The notes under the pieces are model-generated. The model was not told where the DNA came from and did not search any database. It worked only from the letters and a program-made list of their open reading frames with translations. The translations under genes and the position numbers were made by a program. This document shows, in pieces, positions 12,084 through 23,130 of a stretch of 64,000 nt of DNA. Position 1 is the stretch's first letter. Each line of letters begins with the position of its first letter. Location: NCBI GenBank assembly GCA_964058805.1, contig CAXKVV010002168.1, positions 310,001 through 374,000 of the forward strand, in the 5' to 3' direction. Origin of the DNA: Schoenoplectus triqueter. Its lineage: Eukaryota; Streptophyta; Magnoliopsida; Poales; Cyperaceae.

Positions 12084-13380
12084 TTTCAGAAACAACATTC
12101 TCACAACTCCCGCTATCAATGATAACATCGCATACCTTCCCATGAGAGGTGCATCGTGTATGGAAGATATTGTTACGGAGCCACACATCATCTTGAACGG
12201 GACTGGAATTCAGCACACGCCTAATCACCAACATCTCACCCGTATCTCCATAAATGACATCCTCCTCATCTGCTGCCTCATCAAACTCGGGTGGAGAATC
12301 AAAATCTGTTTGCTCCTCTTCTAGGGGTTCTTCAACAATGGTAAATACCCGCAGGTTTGGACACTCGGACATGATGTGACCGTACCCTTTGCACCGATAG
12401 CATTGAACAACTTTAGGGGCTGGTTTAGAGGGTCCTGCGGTTGCGGTTTTTGCTGAAAATTTGGCCACTGCACTTGATGTTGGTTTGGCTGATTGCGTAC
12501 TGCTCCCATGACTTGTTGGATGGCCTCGATTGAGAACTCGGCTACCACCAAAGCTCGCTGTTTTTCTGACTTCTTTCTCCTTGAGTTGTTTTTCAACTTT
12601 TGTGGCAAGTTTAAACACATCATGATAAGAGATAAAGGGCTGTAAAGTTACCACATCATGAATCTCCTTGCGAAGGCCACGAAGATATTGTGCAATGGTT
12701 TGTTCTTCGGGCTCAACAACGCCACATTTCAACATGAGGTGATCAAGTTCTTCAGTGTAATCTGCCACAGTTTTATCACCTTGAACAAAGCCATGAAGTT
12801 GAAAAAAGGCCTCTTGCAAGTACCCTTCCGGCAGAAACTTCTTTCGTAACTCTTTCACCATCTTTTCCCATGTTCTGATTTTTTGCTTACCCTCACAGGC
12901 TCGCTTCATTTTCAACTGCTCCCACCAAATAGATGCATGCTTCTTTAACTTGATGGCAATAATCTTCACCTTTTCTTCCTCAGGGACATCTTGGTATTCA
13001 AAGACACGTTCAACCGTATTGAGCCAATCTATGAACTCATCGGGTTGTATGCGCCCCTCGTACACAGGAATATCCGCTTTTAGATCAAAAGCCCGTCGAA
13101 ATTGCTGGTTCCTTCGGGTGTGATTTTGATGGAGAGCCTCTTCATCACTGGACACCAAGGTGTGGTTGTCGTGGAAGGGGTTGAACTCCGCATCATCGTC
13201 ACCATAAGTTTCGCCATCTGAGCCACGATAGGAATCATCGTGGTTGTTCCCAGCGGCCTCCACGCACGCTAGACGCTCTTGGAGTTGTTGCACATGCTGC
13301 CTCAACTCGTTCAACTCAATATCTCGATCGGCTTGCTGGTTGCCTTCAGGAGGATTGACACGAGCACTACGTCGCACCAT
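12004..13380 (-). CDS. Gag plus truncated protease of retroelement 1
   Basis: 458 codons starting 12 bases after the primer site, the first ATG on the element RNA after the 5' LTR. The N-terminal 80 residues are acidic. A retrotransposon Gag domain spans about 95-275 (PVYEGRIQPDEFIDWL, ASIWWEQLK, KKFLPEGY). A basic Ser/Thr/Pro linker follows, then a CCHC knuckle C-X2-C-X4-H-X4-C at residues 327-340 and an acidic linker. The aspartic protease active site DSG lies at 422-424 (VIIDSGSCENVV). The protease breaks off about eight residues later; the last 26 codons are RNase H DNA read in the wrong frame. Gag should form the particle and bind RNA. It is intact and could in principle be made, whereas the protease fragment is too short to work. 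The gag type fits CRM chromoviruses (inference from remembered family features). Confidence 0.88.
   Translation of the reverse strand: MVRRSARVNPPEGNQQADRDIELNELRQHVQQLQERLACVEAAGNNHDDSYRGSDGETYGDDDAEFNPFHDNHTLVSSDEEALHQNHTRRNQQFRRAFDLKADIPVYEGRIQPDEFIDWLNTVERVFEYQDVPEEEKVKIIAIKLKKHASIWWEQLKMKRACEGKQKIRTWEKMVKELRKKFLPEGYLQEAFFQLHGFVQGDKTVADYTEELDHLMLKCGVVEPEEQTIAQYLRGLRKEIHDVVTLQPFISYHDVFKLATKVEKQLKEKEVRKTASFGGSRVLNRGHPTSHGSSTQSAKPTSSAVAKFSAKTATAGPSKPAPKVVQCYRCKGYGHIMSECPNLRVFTIVEEPLEEEQTDFDSPPEFDEAADEEDVIYGDTGEMLVIRRVLNSSPVQDDVWLRNNIFHTRCTSHGKVCDVIIDSGSCENVVSEIMVHKAQTKACKVGGIFTRLHIPHQA
12070..12095 (-). other. Internal deletion join: protease fused out of frame to RNase H
   Basis: On the element strand, protease sequence ending VVSEI runs directly into RNase H sequence encoding YTKLKPRHA, but in the next frame. 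Everything normally between them (protease C-terminus, reverse transcriptase with its YxDD site, RNase H catalytic residues) is absent. No family members with an intact pol are visible here to fix the exact breakpoint; 12083 is my estimate, good to about 10 bp. Confidence 0.85.
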
Positions 13381-13392
13381 CCTTCGCTTGCT

Positions 13393-13404
13393 GCTCTGAT
13401 ACCA
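13393..13404 (-). other. Primer-binding site, initiator tRNA-Met
   Basis: On the element strand TGGTATCAGAGC lies two bases after the end of the 5' LTR (CTATCA-gt-TGGTATC). This is the standard plant LTR-retrotransposon site complementary to the 3' end of initiator tRNA-Met. It primes minus-strand DNA synthesis. Confidence 0.93.
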
Positions 13405-13406
13405 AC

Positions 13407-14068
13407 TGATAGTATTCGAGCTATGAATCGTCCAAGGACACGCACACGTTCAACTATAAAATCACAACTGGAGGATACTCTCAACTCACAGCAGGATAAA
13501 AGAGGAGATAAACTCAACTCAAGATAAACTTTTTCATAATAATTCAACAAGTGAGTTTACATTCAGAAATTAGGGTTTATATAGCCATACAACTCAACTC
13601 TAGAAACTTCCTACTAATTAATAACTCCTTAACTATTTTTGCAAATATCAAAACACAAGAAAAATAACATTAACTACTACTGTTAATTCCAAAATATAAT
13701 TAAAACATAGAAAGACTCAAAGACAAGTTCCAAGAAACTAAATGCTGGCTGGCTCCTCAGTAACCACGCTCACTTGACACGAGATTTTGACCACGAAGAC
13801 TCTGGAATCTGGAGAAACGCAAAACATAAAAAAGATAGTCCATTGCATCATCTGATCACAGAAATTTGAATCACCCAAATCCGAGTTATTATGAGAGAGT
13901 TATGCCCAAAATACTGGCCCAGTACGAATCTGTCCAGAAAGCTGCTGTTTCGTAAATTAATTGTAAATATGACTTGGGCCTGGTTCTTCAAACTGAGAAC
14001 TGGTCCAGAACTTGCTTCCTTGATCATGATTGTTCACCTGTAGACCTGCCATGACTTGATCGCCATCA
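13407..14068 (-). repeat. 5' LTR of retroelement 1
   Basis: 662 bp, TG...CA, identical in length to the 3' LTR. It holds the U3 promoter, with R and U5 following towards 13407. U3 is about 485 bp by the TATA position. It begins on the plus strand with tgatagtattcgag (two changes from the 3' LTR) and ends cgccatca. Directly beyond it is the right target duplication acgag. Confidence 0.95.
13576..13583 (-). promoter_or_regulatory. TATA box of the 5' LTR
   Basis: TATATAAA on the element strand, about 170 bp before the primer site. Transcription would be expected to start about 25-35 bases downstream, near 13550, giving a leader of roughly 170 nt before the gag ATG at 13380. Position and sequence are seen; the start site is inferred. 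Confidence 0.75.
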
Positions 14069-14073
14069 ACGAG
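14069..14073. repeat. Right target-site duplication (acgag) of retroelement 1
   Basis: Matches 10010-10014 exactly and continues directly into satellite ggcgtcggg, restoring monomer register at base 47. Confidence 0.85.
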
Positions 14074-17000
14074 GGCGTCGGGTCCCGTTTTCATGTTTTG
14101 CGCACCCGGACTCGTTTTCGGCGGTACCGAGGGCGTCGGGTCCCGTTTTCACGTTTTGTGCGCCCGAACTTGTTTTCGGCGGTACCGAGCTCGTCGGGTC
14201 CCGGACTCATTTTCGGCGGTATTGAGGGCGTCGGGTATCGTTTTTGATGTTTTGCGCGCCCGAACTCATTTTCGGCTGTACCAAGTGCGTCGGGTCCCGT
14301 TTTCATGTTTTGCGCGCCCGGACTCGTTTTCGGCGGTACCGAGGGCGTCGGGTCTCGTTTTCATGTTTTGCGCTCCCGGAGTCGTTTTTGGCGGAGACGA
14401 GGGCGTCGGGTCCCGTTTTCATGTTTTGCGCGCTCGGACTCGTTTTCGGCGGTACCGAGGGCGTCGGGTCCCGTTTTTACGTTTTTGCGCGCCCGAACTT
14501 GTTTTCGGCGGTACCGAACTCGTCGGGTCCCGGACTCATTTTCGGCGGTATCGAGGGCATCGGGTATCATTTTCATGTTTTGCGCGCCCGAACTCATTTT
14601 CGGCGGTACCGAGGCCGTCGGGGCCCGTTTTCATGTTTTGCGCGGCCGGACTCGTTTTCGGCGGTACCGAGGGCGTCGGGTCCCGTTTTCACGTTTTGGG
14701 CGCCCGGACTCGTTTTCGGCGGTCTCGAGGGCGTCGGGTATCGTTTTTACGTTTTGCGCGCCCGAACTCATTTTCGGCGGTACCTAGGGCGTCGGGTCCC
14801 GTTTTCATGTTTAGCGCGCCCGGACTTGTTTTCGGCGGTATCGAGGGCGTCGGGTCCCGTTTTAATGTTTTACCCGCCCGGACTCGTTTTCGGCGGTACC
14901 GAGGGCGTTGGGTCCCGTTTTCATGTTTTACGCGCCCGGACTCGTTTTCGGCGGTACCGAGGTCGTCGGGTCTCGTTTTCATGTTTTGCGCGCCCGGACT
15001 CGTTTTCGGCACTACCGAGGGCGTCGGGTCCCGTTTTCAAGTTTTGTGCGTCCGGACTCGTTTTCGGCGGTCTCGAGGGCGTCAGGTCCCGTTTTCAGTG
15101 GTATCGAGGGCGTCGGGTATCGATTTCATGTTTTGCGCGCCCGAACTCATTTTCGGCGGTACCGAGGGCGTCGGGTATCATTTTCATGTTTTGCACGCCC
15201 AAACTCATTTTCGGCGGTACCGAGGGCGTCGGGTCCCGTTTTCATGTTTTGCGCGCCCCGACTAGTTTTCGGAGGCACCGAGGGCGTCCGGTCCCGTTTT
15301 CATGTTTTGCGCGCCCGGACTCATTTTCGGCGGTACCGAGGGCGTCGGGTCCCGTTTTCGGTGGTATCGAGGGCGTCGGGTATCGATTTCATGTTTTGCG
15401 CGCCCAAACTCATTTTCGGCGGTACCGAGGGCGTCGGGTATCGTTTTCATGTTTTGCGCGCCCGAACTCGTTTTTGGCGGTACCGAGGGCGTCGGGTCCC
15501 GTTTTCATGTTTTGCGCGCGTGGACTTGGAGGCACCGATGGCGTCGGGTCCCGTTTTCAAGTTTTGCGCTCCCGGACTCGATTTTGACAGTAACGAGGGC
15601 GTCGGGTCCCGTTTTCATGTTTTGCGCACCCGGATTCGTTTTCGGCGGTACCGAGGGCGTCGGGTCCCGTTTTCATGTTTTGCGCGCCCGAACTTGTTTT
15701 CGGCGGTACCGAGCTCGTCGGGTCCCGGACTCATTTTCGGCGGTATCGAAGGCGTCGGGTATCATTTTCATGTTTTTAGCGCACGAACTCATTTTCGGTG
15801 GTACCGAGGGCGTCGGGTACCGTTTTAATGTTTTGTGCGCCCGAACTCATTTTCGGCTGTACCGAGGGCGTCGGGTCCCGTTTTAATGTTTTGCGCGCCC
15901 GGACTCGTTTTCGGCGGTACCGAGGGCGTCGGGTCCCGTTTTCACGTTTTGCGCGCTCGGACTCGTTTTCGGCGGTACCCAGGGCGTCGGGTCCTATTTT
16001 CATGTTTTGCGCGCCCGGACTCGTTTTAGACGGTACCGTGGGCGTCGGGAATCGTTTTAATGTTTTGCGCGCCCGAACTCATTTTCGGCGGTACCGAGGC
16101 CGTCGGGTCCCGTTTTCATGTTTTGTGCGTCCAGACTCGTTTTCGGCGGTCTCGAGGGCGTCGGGTATCGATTTCATGTTTTGCGCGCCCGAATTCATTT
16201 TCGGCGGTAACGAGGGCGTCGGGTCCGGTTTTCATTTTTTGCGCACCCGGACTCGTTTTCGGCGCTACCAAGGGCGTCGGGTCCCGTTTTCATTTTTTGC
16301 GCGCCCGGACTCGTTTTCGGCGGTATCGAGGGCGTCGGGTCCCGTTTTCACGTTTTGCACTCCCGGACTCGATTTTGACGGTAACGAGGGCGTCGGGACC
16401 CGTTTTCATGTTTTGCGCACCCGGACTCATTTTCGGCGGTACCGAGGGCGTCGGGCCCCGTTTTCACGTCTTGCGCGCCCGGACTTGTTTTCGGCGGTAC
16501 CGAGCTCGTCGGGTATCGTTTTAATGTTTTGCGCGCCCGAACTCATTTTCGGTGGTACCGAGGGCGTCGGGTCCCGTTTTCATGTTTTGTGCGTCCAGAC
16601 TCGTTTTCGGCGGTCTCGAGGGCGTCGGGTATCGATTTCATGTTTTGCGCGCCCGAATTCATTTTCGGCGGTAACGAGGGCGTCGGGTCCGGTTTTCATT
16701 TTTTGCGCACCCGGACTCGTTTTCGGCGGTATCGAGGGCGTCGGGTCCCGTTTTCATGTTTTGCGCGCCCGGACTCGTTTTCGGCGCTACCGAGGGCGTC
16801 GGGTCCCGTTTTCATGTTTTGTGCGTCCGGACTCATTTTCGGCGGTCTCGAGGGCGTCGGGTCCCGTTTTCAGTGGTATCGAGGGCGTCGGGTATCGATT
16901 TCCTGTTTTGCGCGCCCGAACTCATTTTCGGCGGTAACTAGGGCATCGGGTCCCGTTTTCATGTTTTGCGCTCCCGGACTCGTTTTCGGCGGTACCGAGG

Positions 17001-17593
17001 GCGTCGGGTCCCGTTTTCACGTTTTGCGCGCCCGGACTTGTTTTCGGCGGTACCGAGCTTGTCGGGTATCGTTTTAATGTTTTGCGCGCCCGAACTCATT
17101 TTCAGCGGTACCGAGGGCGTCGGGTCCCGTTTTCATGTTTTGTGCGTCTGGACTCGTTTTCGGCGGTCTCGAGGGCGTCGGGTATCGATTTCATGTTTTG
17201 CGCGCCCGAACTCATTTTCGGCGGTAACGAGGTCGTCGGGTCAGGGTTTTCATGTTTTGCGCACCCGGACTCGCTTTCGGCGGTACCGAGGGCGTCGGGT
17301 CCCGTTTTCACGTTTTGCGCGCCTGGACTTGTTTTCGGCGGTACCGAGCTCGTCTGGTCCCGGACTCATTTTCGGCGGTACCGAGGGCGTCGGGTCCCGT
17401 TTTCATGTTTTGCGCGCCCGGACTTGTTTTCGGCGCTACCAAGGGCGTCGGGTCCCGTTTTCATGTTTTGTGCGTTCAGACTCGTTTTCGGCGGTCTCGA
17501 GGGCGTCGGGTCCCGTTTTCGGTGGTATCGAGGGCGTCGGGTATTGATTTCATGTTTTGCGCGCTCGAACTCATTTTCGGCGGTACCGAGGGC

Positions 17594-19070
17594 GTCGTTT
17601 TCGGCGGTACCGAGGTTGTCGGGTCCCGTTTTCATGTTTTGCGCTCCCGGACTAGTTTTCGGCGCTATCAAGGGCGTCGGGTCCCGTTTTAATGTTTTGC
17701 GCGCCCGGACTCGTTTTCGGCAGTACCGAGGGCGTCGGGTCCCGTTTTCATGTTTTGCGCGCGTGGCCTAGTTTTCGGAGGCACCGAGGGCGTCAGGTCC
17801 CGTTTTCATGTTTTGCGCGCCCGGACTCGTTTTCGACGGTACCGAGGGCGTCGGGTCTCGTTTTCATGTTTTGCGCTCCCGGACTCGATTTTGACGGTAA
17901 CGAGGGCGTCGGGTCCCGTTTTCATGTTTTGCGCACCCGGACTCGCTTTCAGCGGTATCGAGGGCGTCGGGTCCCGTTTTCGCGTTTTGCGCTCCCGGAC
18001 TTATTTTCGGTGGTACCGAGCTCGTCGGGTCCCGGACTCATTTTCGGCGGTATCGAGGGCGTCGTGTATCGTTTTCATATTTTGCGCACCCGAACTCAAT
18101 TCTGGTTGTACCAAGGGCGTCGGGTCCCGTTTTAATGTTTTGCGCGCCCGGACTCGTTTTCGGCGGTATTGAGGGTGTCGGGTCCCGTTTTCATGTTTTG
18201 CGCGCCCGGACTCGTTTTCGGCGGTACCGAGGGCGTCGGGTCCCGTTTCCATGTTTTGCGCGCCCGGACTCGTTTTCGGCGGTACCGAGGTTGTCGTGTC
18301 CCGTTTTCATGTTTTGCGCGCCCGGACTCGTTTTCGGCGCTATCGAGGGCGTCGGGTCCCGTTTTAATGTTTTGCGCGCCCGGACTCGTTTTCGGCAGTA
18401 CCGAGGGCGTCGGGTCCCGTTTTCATGTTTTGCGCGCGTGGCCTAGTTTTCGGAGGCACCGAGGGCGTCAGGTCCCGTTTTCATGTTTTGCGCGCCCGGA
18501 CTCGTTTTCGACGGTACCGAGGGCGTCGGGTCTCGTTTTCATGTTTTGCGCTCCCGGACTCGATTTTGACGGTAACGAGGGCGTCGGGTCCCGTTTTCAT
18601 GTTTTGCGCACCCGGACTCGCTTTCAGCGGTATCGAGGGCGTCGGGTCCCGTTTTCACGTTTTGCGCTCCCGGACTTATTTTCGGTGGTACCGAGCTCGT
18701 CGGGTCCCGGACTCATTTTCGGCGGTATCGAGGGCGTCATGTATCGTTTACATATTTTGCGCGCCCGAACTCAATTCTGGCTGTACCAAGGGCGTCGGGT
18801 CCCGTTTTAATGTTTTGCGCGCCCGGACTCGTTTTCGGCGGTATTGAGGGCGTCGGGTCCCGTTTTCATGTTTTGCGCGCCCGGACTCGTTTTCGGCGGT
18901 ACCGAGGGCGTCGGGTCCCGTTTTCATGTTTTGCGCGCCCGGACTCGTTTTCGGCGGTACCGAGGTTGTCGTGTCCCGTTTTCATGTTTTGCGCGCCCGG
19001 ACTCGTTTTCGGCGCTATCGAGGGTGTCGGGTCCCGTTTTAATGTTTTGCGCGCCCGGACTCGTTTTCGG
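17594..19070 (+). repeat. 675-bp tandem higher-order repeat, two copies and a partial third
   Basis: Copies at about 17594-18268 and 18269-18943, and a partial copy to about 19070. Markers shared at an offset of 675 bp are gcgcgtggcctag with ggaggcacc (17757 and 18432), the lower-copy variant aactcaattctgg, and gtattgaggg. Copies differ by scattered single bases, mostly at CpG. Limits are good to about 20 bp. Confidence 0.85.
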
Positions 19071-19849
19071 CGGTACCGAGAGCGTCGGGTCCCGTTTTCA
19101 TGTTTTGCGCGCCCGGACTCGTTTTCGGCGGTACCGAGGGCGTCGGGTCCCGTTTTCATGTTTTGCGCGCCCGGACTCGTTTTCGGCGGTACCGAGGTCG
19201 TCGGGTCTCGTTTTCATGTTTTGCGCTCCCGGACTTCTTTTTTGACGGTAACGAGGGCGTCGGTTCCTGTTTTCATGTCTTCGGCGCCCGGACTCGTTTT
19301 CGGCGGTCACGAGGGCGTCGGGTCCCGTTTTTGGCGGTATCGAGGGTGTCGGGTATCGTTTTCATGTTTTGCGCGCCCGAACTCATTTTTGGCGGTACAG
19401 TGGGCGTCGGGTCCCGTTTTCATGTTTTGTGCGTTCGGACTCGTTTTCGGCGGTCTTGAGGGCGTCGGGTCCCGTTTTCGGTGGTATCGAGGGCGTCGGG
19501 TATTGATTTCATGTTTTGCGCGCTCGAACTCATTTTCGGCGGTACCGAGGGCATCGCGTATCGTTTTCATGTTTAGCGCGCCCGAACTCATTTTCGGCGG
19601 TACCGAGGGCGTCGGGTCCATTTTTCACGTTTTACGCGCCCGGACTTGTTTTCGGCGGTACCGAGCTCGTCGGGTCCCGGACTCATTTTCGGCGGTATTG
19701 AGGGCGTCGTGTATCGTTTTCATATTTTGCGCGCCCGAACTCATTTTCGGCTGTACCGAGGGTGTCGGGTCCCATTTTAATGTTTTGCGCGCCCGGACTC
19801 ATTTTCGGCGGTATTGAGGGCGTCGGGTCCCGTTTTCATGTTTTGCGCG

Positions 19850-22800
19850 CCCGGACTCATTTTCGGCGGTACCGAGGGCGTCGGGTCCCGTTTTCATGTT
19901 TTGTGCGTTCGGACTCGTTTTCGGCGGTCTCGAGGGCGTCGGGTCCCGTTTTCGGTGGTATCGAGGGCGTCGGGTATTGATTTCATGTTTTGCGCGCTCG
20001 AACTCATTTTCGGCGGTACCGAGGGCGTCGGGTGTCGTTTTCATGTTTTGCGCGCCCGAACTCATTTTCAGCGGGACCGAGGGCGTCGGGTCCCGTTTTC
20101 ATGTTTTGCGCGCGTGGCCTAGTTTACGGAGGCACCGAGGGCGTCAGGTCCCGTTTTCATGTTTTGCGCGCCCGGACTCGTTTTCGGCGGTACCGAGGGC
20201 GTCGGGTCTCGTTTTCATGTTTTGCGCCCCCGGACTCGATTTCGGCGGTACCGAGGGCGTCGGGTCCCGTTTTCATGTTTTGCGCACCCGGCCTAGTTTC
20301 CGGAGGCACCGAGGGCGTCGGGTCCCGTTTTCGGGTTTTGCGCGCCCGGACTCGTTTTCGACGGTACCGAGGGCGTCGGGTCTCGTTTTCATGTTTTGCG
20401 CTCCCGAACTCGATTTTGACGGTAACGAGGGCGTCGGGTCCCGTTTTCACGTTTTGCGCGCTAGGGCTCGCTTTCGGCGGTACCGAGGGCGTCGGGTCCC
20501 GTTTTCACGTTTTGCGCGCCCAGACTTGTTTTCGGCGGTACCGAGCTCGTCGGGTCCTGGACTCATTTTCGGCGGTATCGAGGGCGTCGTGTATCGTTTT
20601 CATATTTTGCGCGCCTGAACTCATTTTCGACTGTACCGAGGGCGTCGGGTCCCGTTTTCATGTTTTGCGCGCCTGGACTCATTTTCGGCGGTAGTGAGGG
20701 CGTCGGGTCCCGTTTTCATGTTTTGCGCGCCCGGACTCGTTTTCGGCGGTACCGAGGGCGTCGGGTCCCGTTTTCATGTTTTGCGCGCCCGGACTCGTTT
20801 TCGGCGGTACCGAGGGCGTCGGGTCCCGTTTTCATGTTTTGCGCGCTCGGACTCGTTTTCGGCAGTACCGAGGTTGTCGCGTCCCGTTTTCATGTTTTGC
20901 GCGCCCGGACACGTTTTCGGCGCTATCGAGGGCGTCGGGTCCCGTTTTAATGTTTTGCGCGCCCGGACTCGTTTTCGGCGGTATCGAGGGCGTCGGGTCC
21001 CGTTTTCATGTTTTGCGAGCCCGGACTCGTTTTCGACGGTACCGAGGTCGTCGGGTCTCGTTTTCATGTTTTGCGCTCCCGGACTTGTTTTTGACGGTAA
21101 CGAGGGCGTCGGTTCCCGTTTCCATGTCTTCGGCGACCGGACTCGTTTTCGGCGGTCACGAGGGCGTCGGGTCCCGTTTTTGGCGGTATCGAGGGCGTCG
21201 GGTATCGTTTTCATGTTTTGCGCGCCCGAACTCATTTTTGGCGGTACAGTGGGCGTCGGGTCCCGTTTTCATGTTTTGCGCGCCCGGACTCGTTTCCGGC
21301 GGTACCGAGGGCGTCGGGTCTCGTTTTCATGTTTTGCGCTCCCGGACTCGATTTTGACGGTAACGAGGGCGTCGGGTCCCGTTTTCACGTTTTGCGCGCC
21401 AAGACTCGCTTTCGGCGGTACCGAGGGCGTCGGGTCCCGTTTTCATGTTTTGCGCGCTCGGACTTGTTTTCGGCGGTACCGAGCTCGTCGGGTCCTGGAC
21501 TCATTTTCGGCGGTATCGAGGGCGTCGTGTATCGTTTTCATATTTTGCGCGCCTGAACTCATTTTCGGCGGTACCGAGGGCGTCGGGTCCCGTTTTCATG
21601 TTTTGTGCGTTCGGACTCGTTTTCGGCGGTCTAGAGGGCGTCGGGTCCCGTTTTCGGTGGTATCGAGGGCGTCGGGTATTGATTTCATGTTTTGCGCGCT
21701 CGAACTCATTTTCGGCGGTACCGAGGGCGTCGGGTGTCGTTTTCATGTTTTGCGCGTCCGAACTCATTTTCGGCGGGACCGAGGGCGTCGGGTCTCGTTT
21801 TCATGTTTTGCGCGCGTGGCCTAGTTTACGGAGGCACCGAGGGCGTCAGGTCCCGTTTTCATGTTTTGCGCGCCCGGACTCGTTTTCGGCGGTACCGAGG
21901 GCGTCGGGTCTCGTTTTCATGTTTTGCGCCCCCGGACTCGATTTCGGCGGTACCGAGGGCGTCGGGTCCCGTTTTCATGTTTTGCGCACCCGGCCTAGTT
22001 TCCGAAGGCACCGAGGGCGTCGGGTCCATTTTCGGGTTTTGCGCGCCCGGACTCGTTTTCGACGGTACCGAGGTCGTCGGGTCTCGTTTTCATGTTTTGC
22101 GCTCCCGAACTCGATTTTGACGGTAACGAGGGCGTCGGGTCCCGTTTTCACGTTTTGCGCGCTAGGGCTCGCTTTCGGCGGTACCGAGGGCGTCGGGTCC
22201 CGTTTTCACGTTTTGCGCGCCCGGACTTGTTTTCGGCGGTACCGAGCTCGTCGGGTCCTGGACTCATTTTCGGCGGTATCGAGGGCGTCGTGTATCGTTT
22301 TCATATTTTGCGCGCCTGAACTCATTTTTGGCTGTACCGTGGGCGTCGGGTCCCGTTTTCATGTTTTGCGCGCCCGGACTCATTTTCGGCGGTACCGAGG
22401 GCGTCGGGTCCCGTTTTCATGTTTTGTGCGTTCGGACTCGTTTTCGGCGGTCTCGAGAGCGTCGGGTCCCGTTTTCGGTGGTATCGAGGGCGTCGGGTAT
22501 TGATTTCATGTTTTGCGCGCTCGAACTCATTTTCGGCGGTACCGAGGGCGTCGGGTGTCGTTTTCATGTTTTGCGCGCCCGAACTCATTTTCGGCGGGAC
22601 CGAGGGCGTCGGGTCCCGTTTTCATGTTTTGTGCGCGTGGCCTAGTTTACGGAGGCACCGAGGGCGTCAGGTCCCTTTTTCATGTTTTGCGAGCCCGGAC
22701 TCGTTTTCGGCGGTACCGAGGGCGTCGGGTCTCGTTTTCATGTTTTGTGCACCCGGCCTAGTTTCCGGAGGCACCGAGGGCGTCGGGTCCTGTTTTCGGG

Positions 22801-23130
22801 TTTTGCACGCCCGGACTCGTTTTCGACGGTACCGAGGGCATCGGGTCTCGTTTTCATGTTTTGCGCTCCCGAACTCGATTTTGACGGTAACGATGGCGTC
22901 GGGTCCCGTTTTCACGTTTTGCGCGCTAGGGCTCGCTTTCGGCGGTACCGAGGGCGTCGGGTCCCGTTTTCACGTTTAGCGCGCCCGGACTTGTTTTCGG
23001 CGGTACCGAGCTCGTCGGGTCCTGGACTCATTTTCGGCGGTATCGAGGGCGTCGTGTATCGTTTTCATATTTTGCGCGCCTGAACTCATTTTCGACTGTA
23101 CCGAGGGCGTCGGGTCCCGTTTTCATGTTT
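19850..23130 (+). repeat. Higher-order repeat block with markers at 19896, 21598 and 22419
   Basis: The marker atgttttgtgcgttcgg followed by a ggtctcgag unit and a 31-bp short unit occurs at 19896, 21598 and 22419 (spacings 1702 and 821 bp). Each is followed by the same series of variants, including tttacggaggcacc, ctagggctcgctttc and ggtcctggactcat. The second and third copies are near-perfect tandem neighbours; the first is followed by about 0.8 kb of related but different units. Outer limits are approximate. Confidence 0.8.

Larger units (their letters stand above)
10015..14068 (-). mobile_element. Ty3/gypsy LTR retrotransposon 1, CRM-like, internally deleted
   Basis: A 4054-bp element on the minus strand with two 662-bp LTRs that begin TG and end CA, an initiator-tRNA primer site, a polypurine tract and a flanking 5-bp duplication. 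In its own 5'-3' order it carries gag, a zinc knuckle and the start of the protease. A deletion join near 12083 follows, which removes the rest of the protease, all of reverse transcriptase and most of RNase H. Then come the RNase H tail and a full integrase. The order protease - RNase H - integrase is that of Ty3/gypsy. Coding sequence running into the 3' LTR and the gag type suggest the CRM chromovirus clade (inference). By eye the LTRs differ at about 14 of 662 sites (about 2%), so the insertion is fairly young. It cannot move on its own because reverse transcriptase is missing. Confidence 0.95.

Noticed and set aside
13279..13550. Short open frames spanning the LTR/gag leader
   Set aside because: They overlap the primer site and U5 on either strand; untranslated leader is the better reading.
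10015..14068. Two separate elements or a solo LTR instead of one element
   Set aside because: Equal 662-bp LTRs, one primer site, one polypurine tract and a matching 5-bp flank fit a single insertion.
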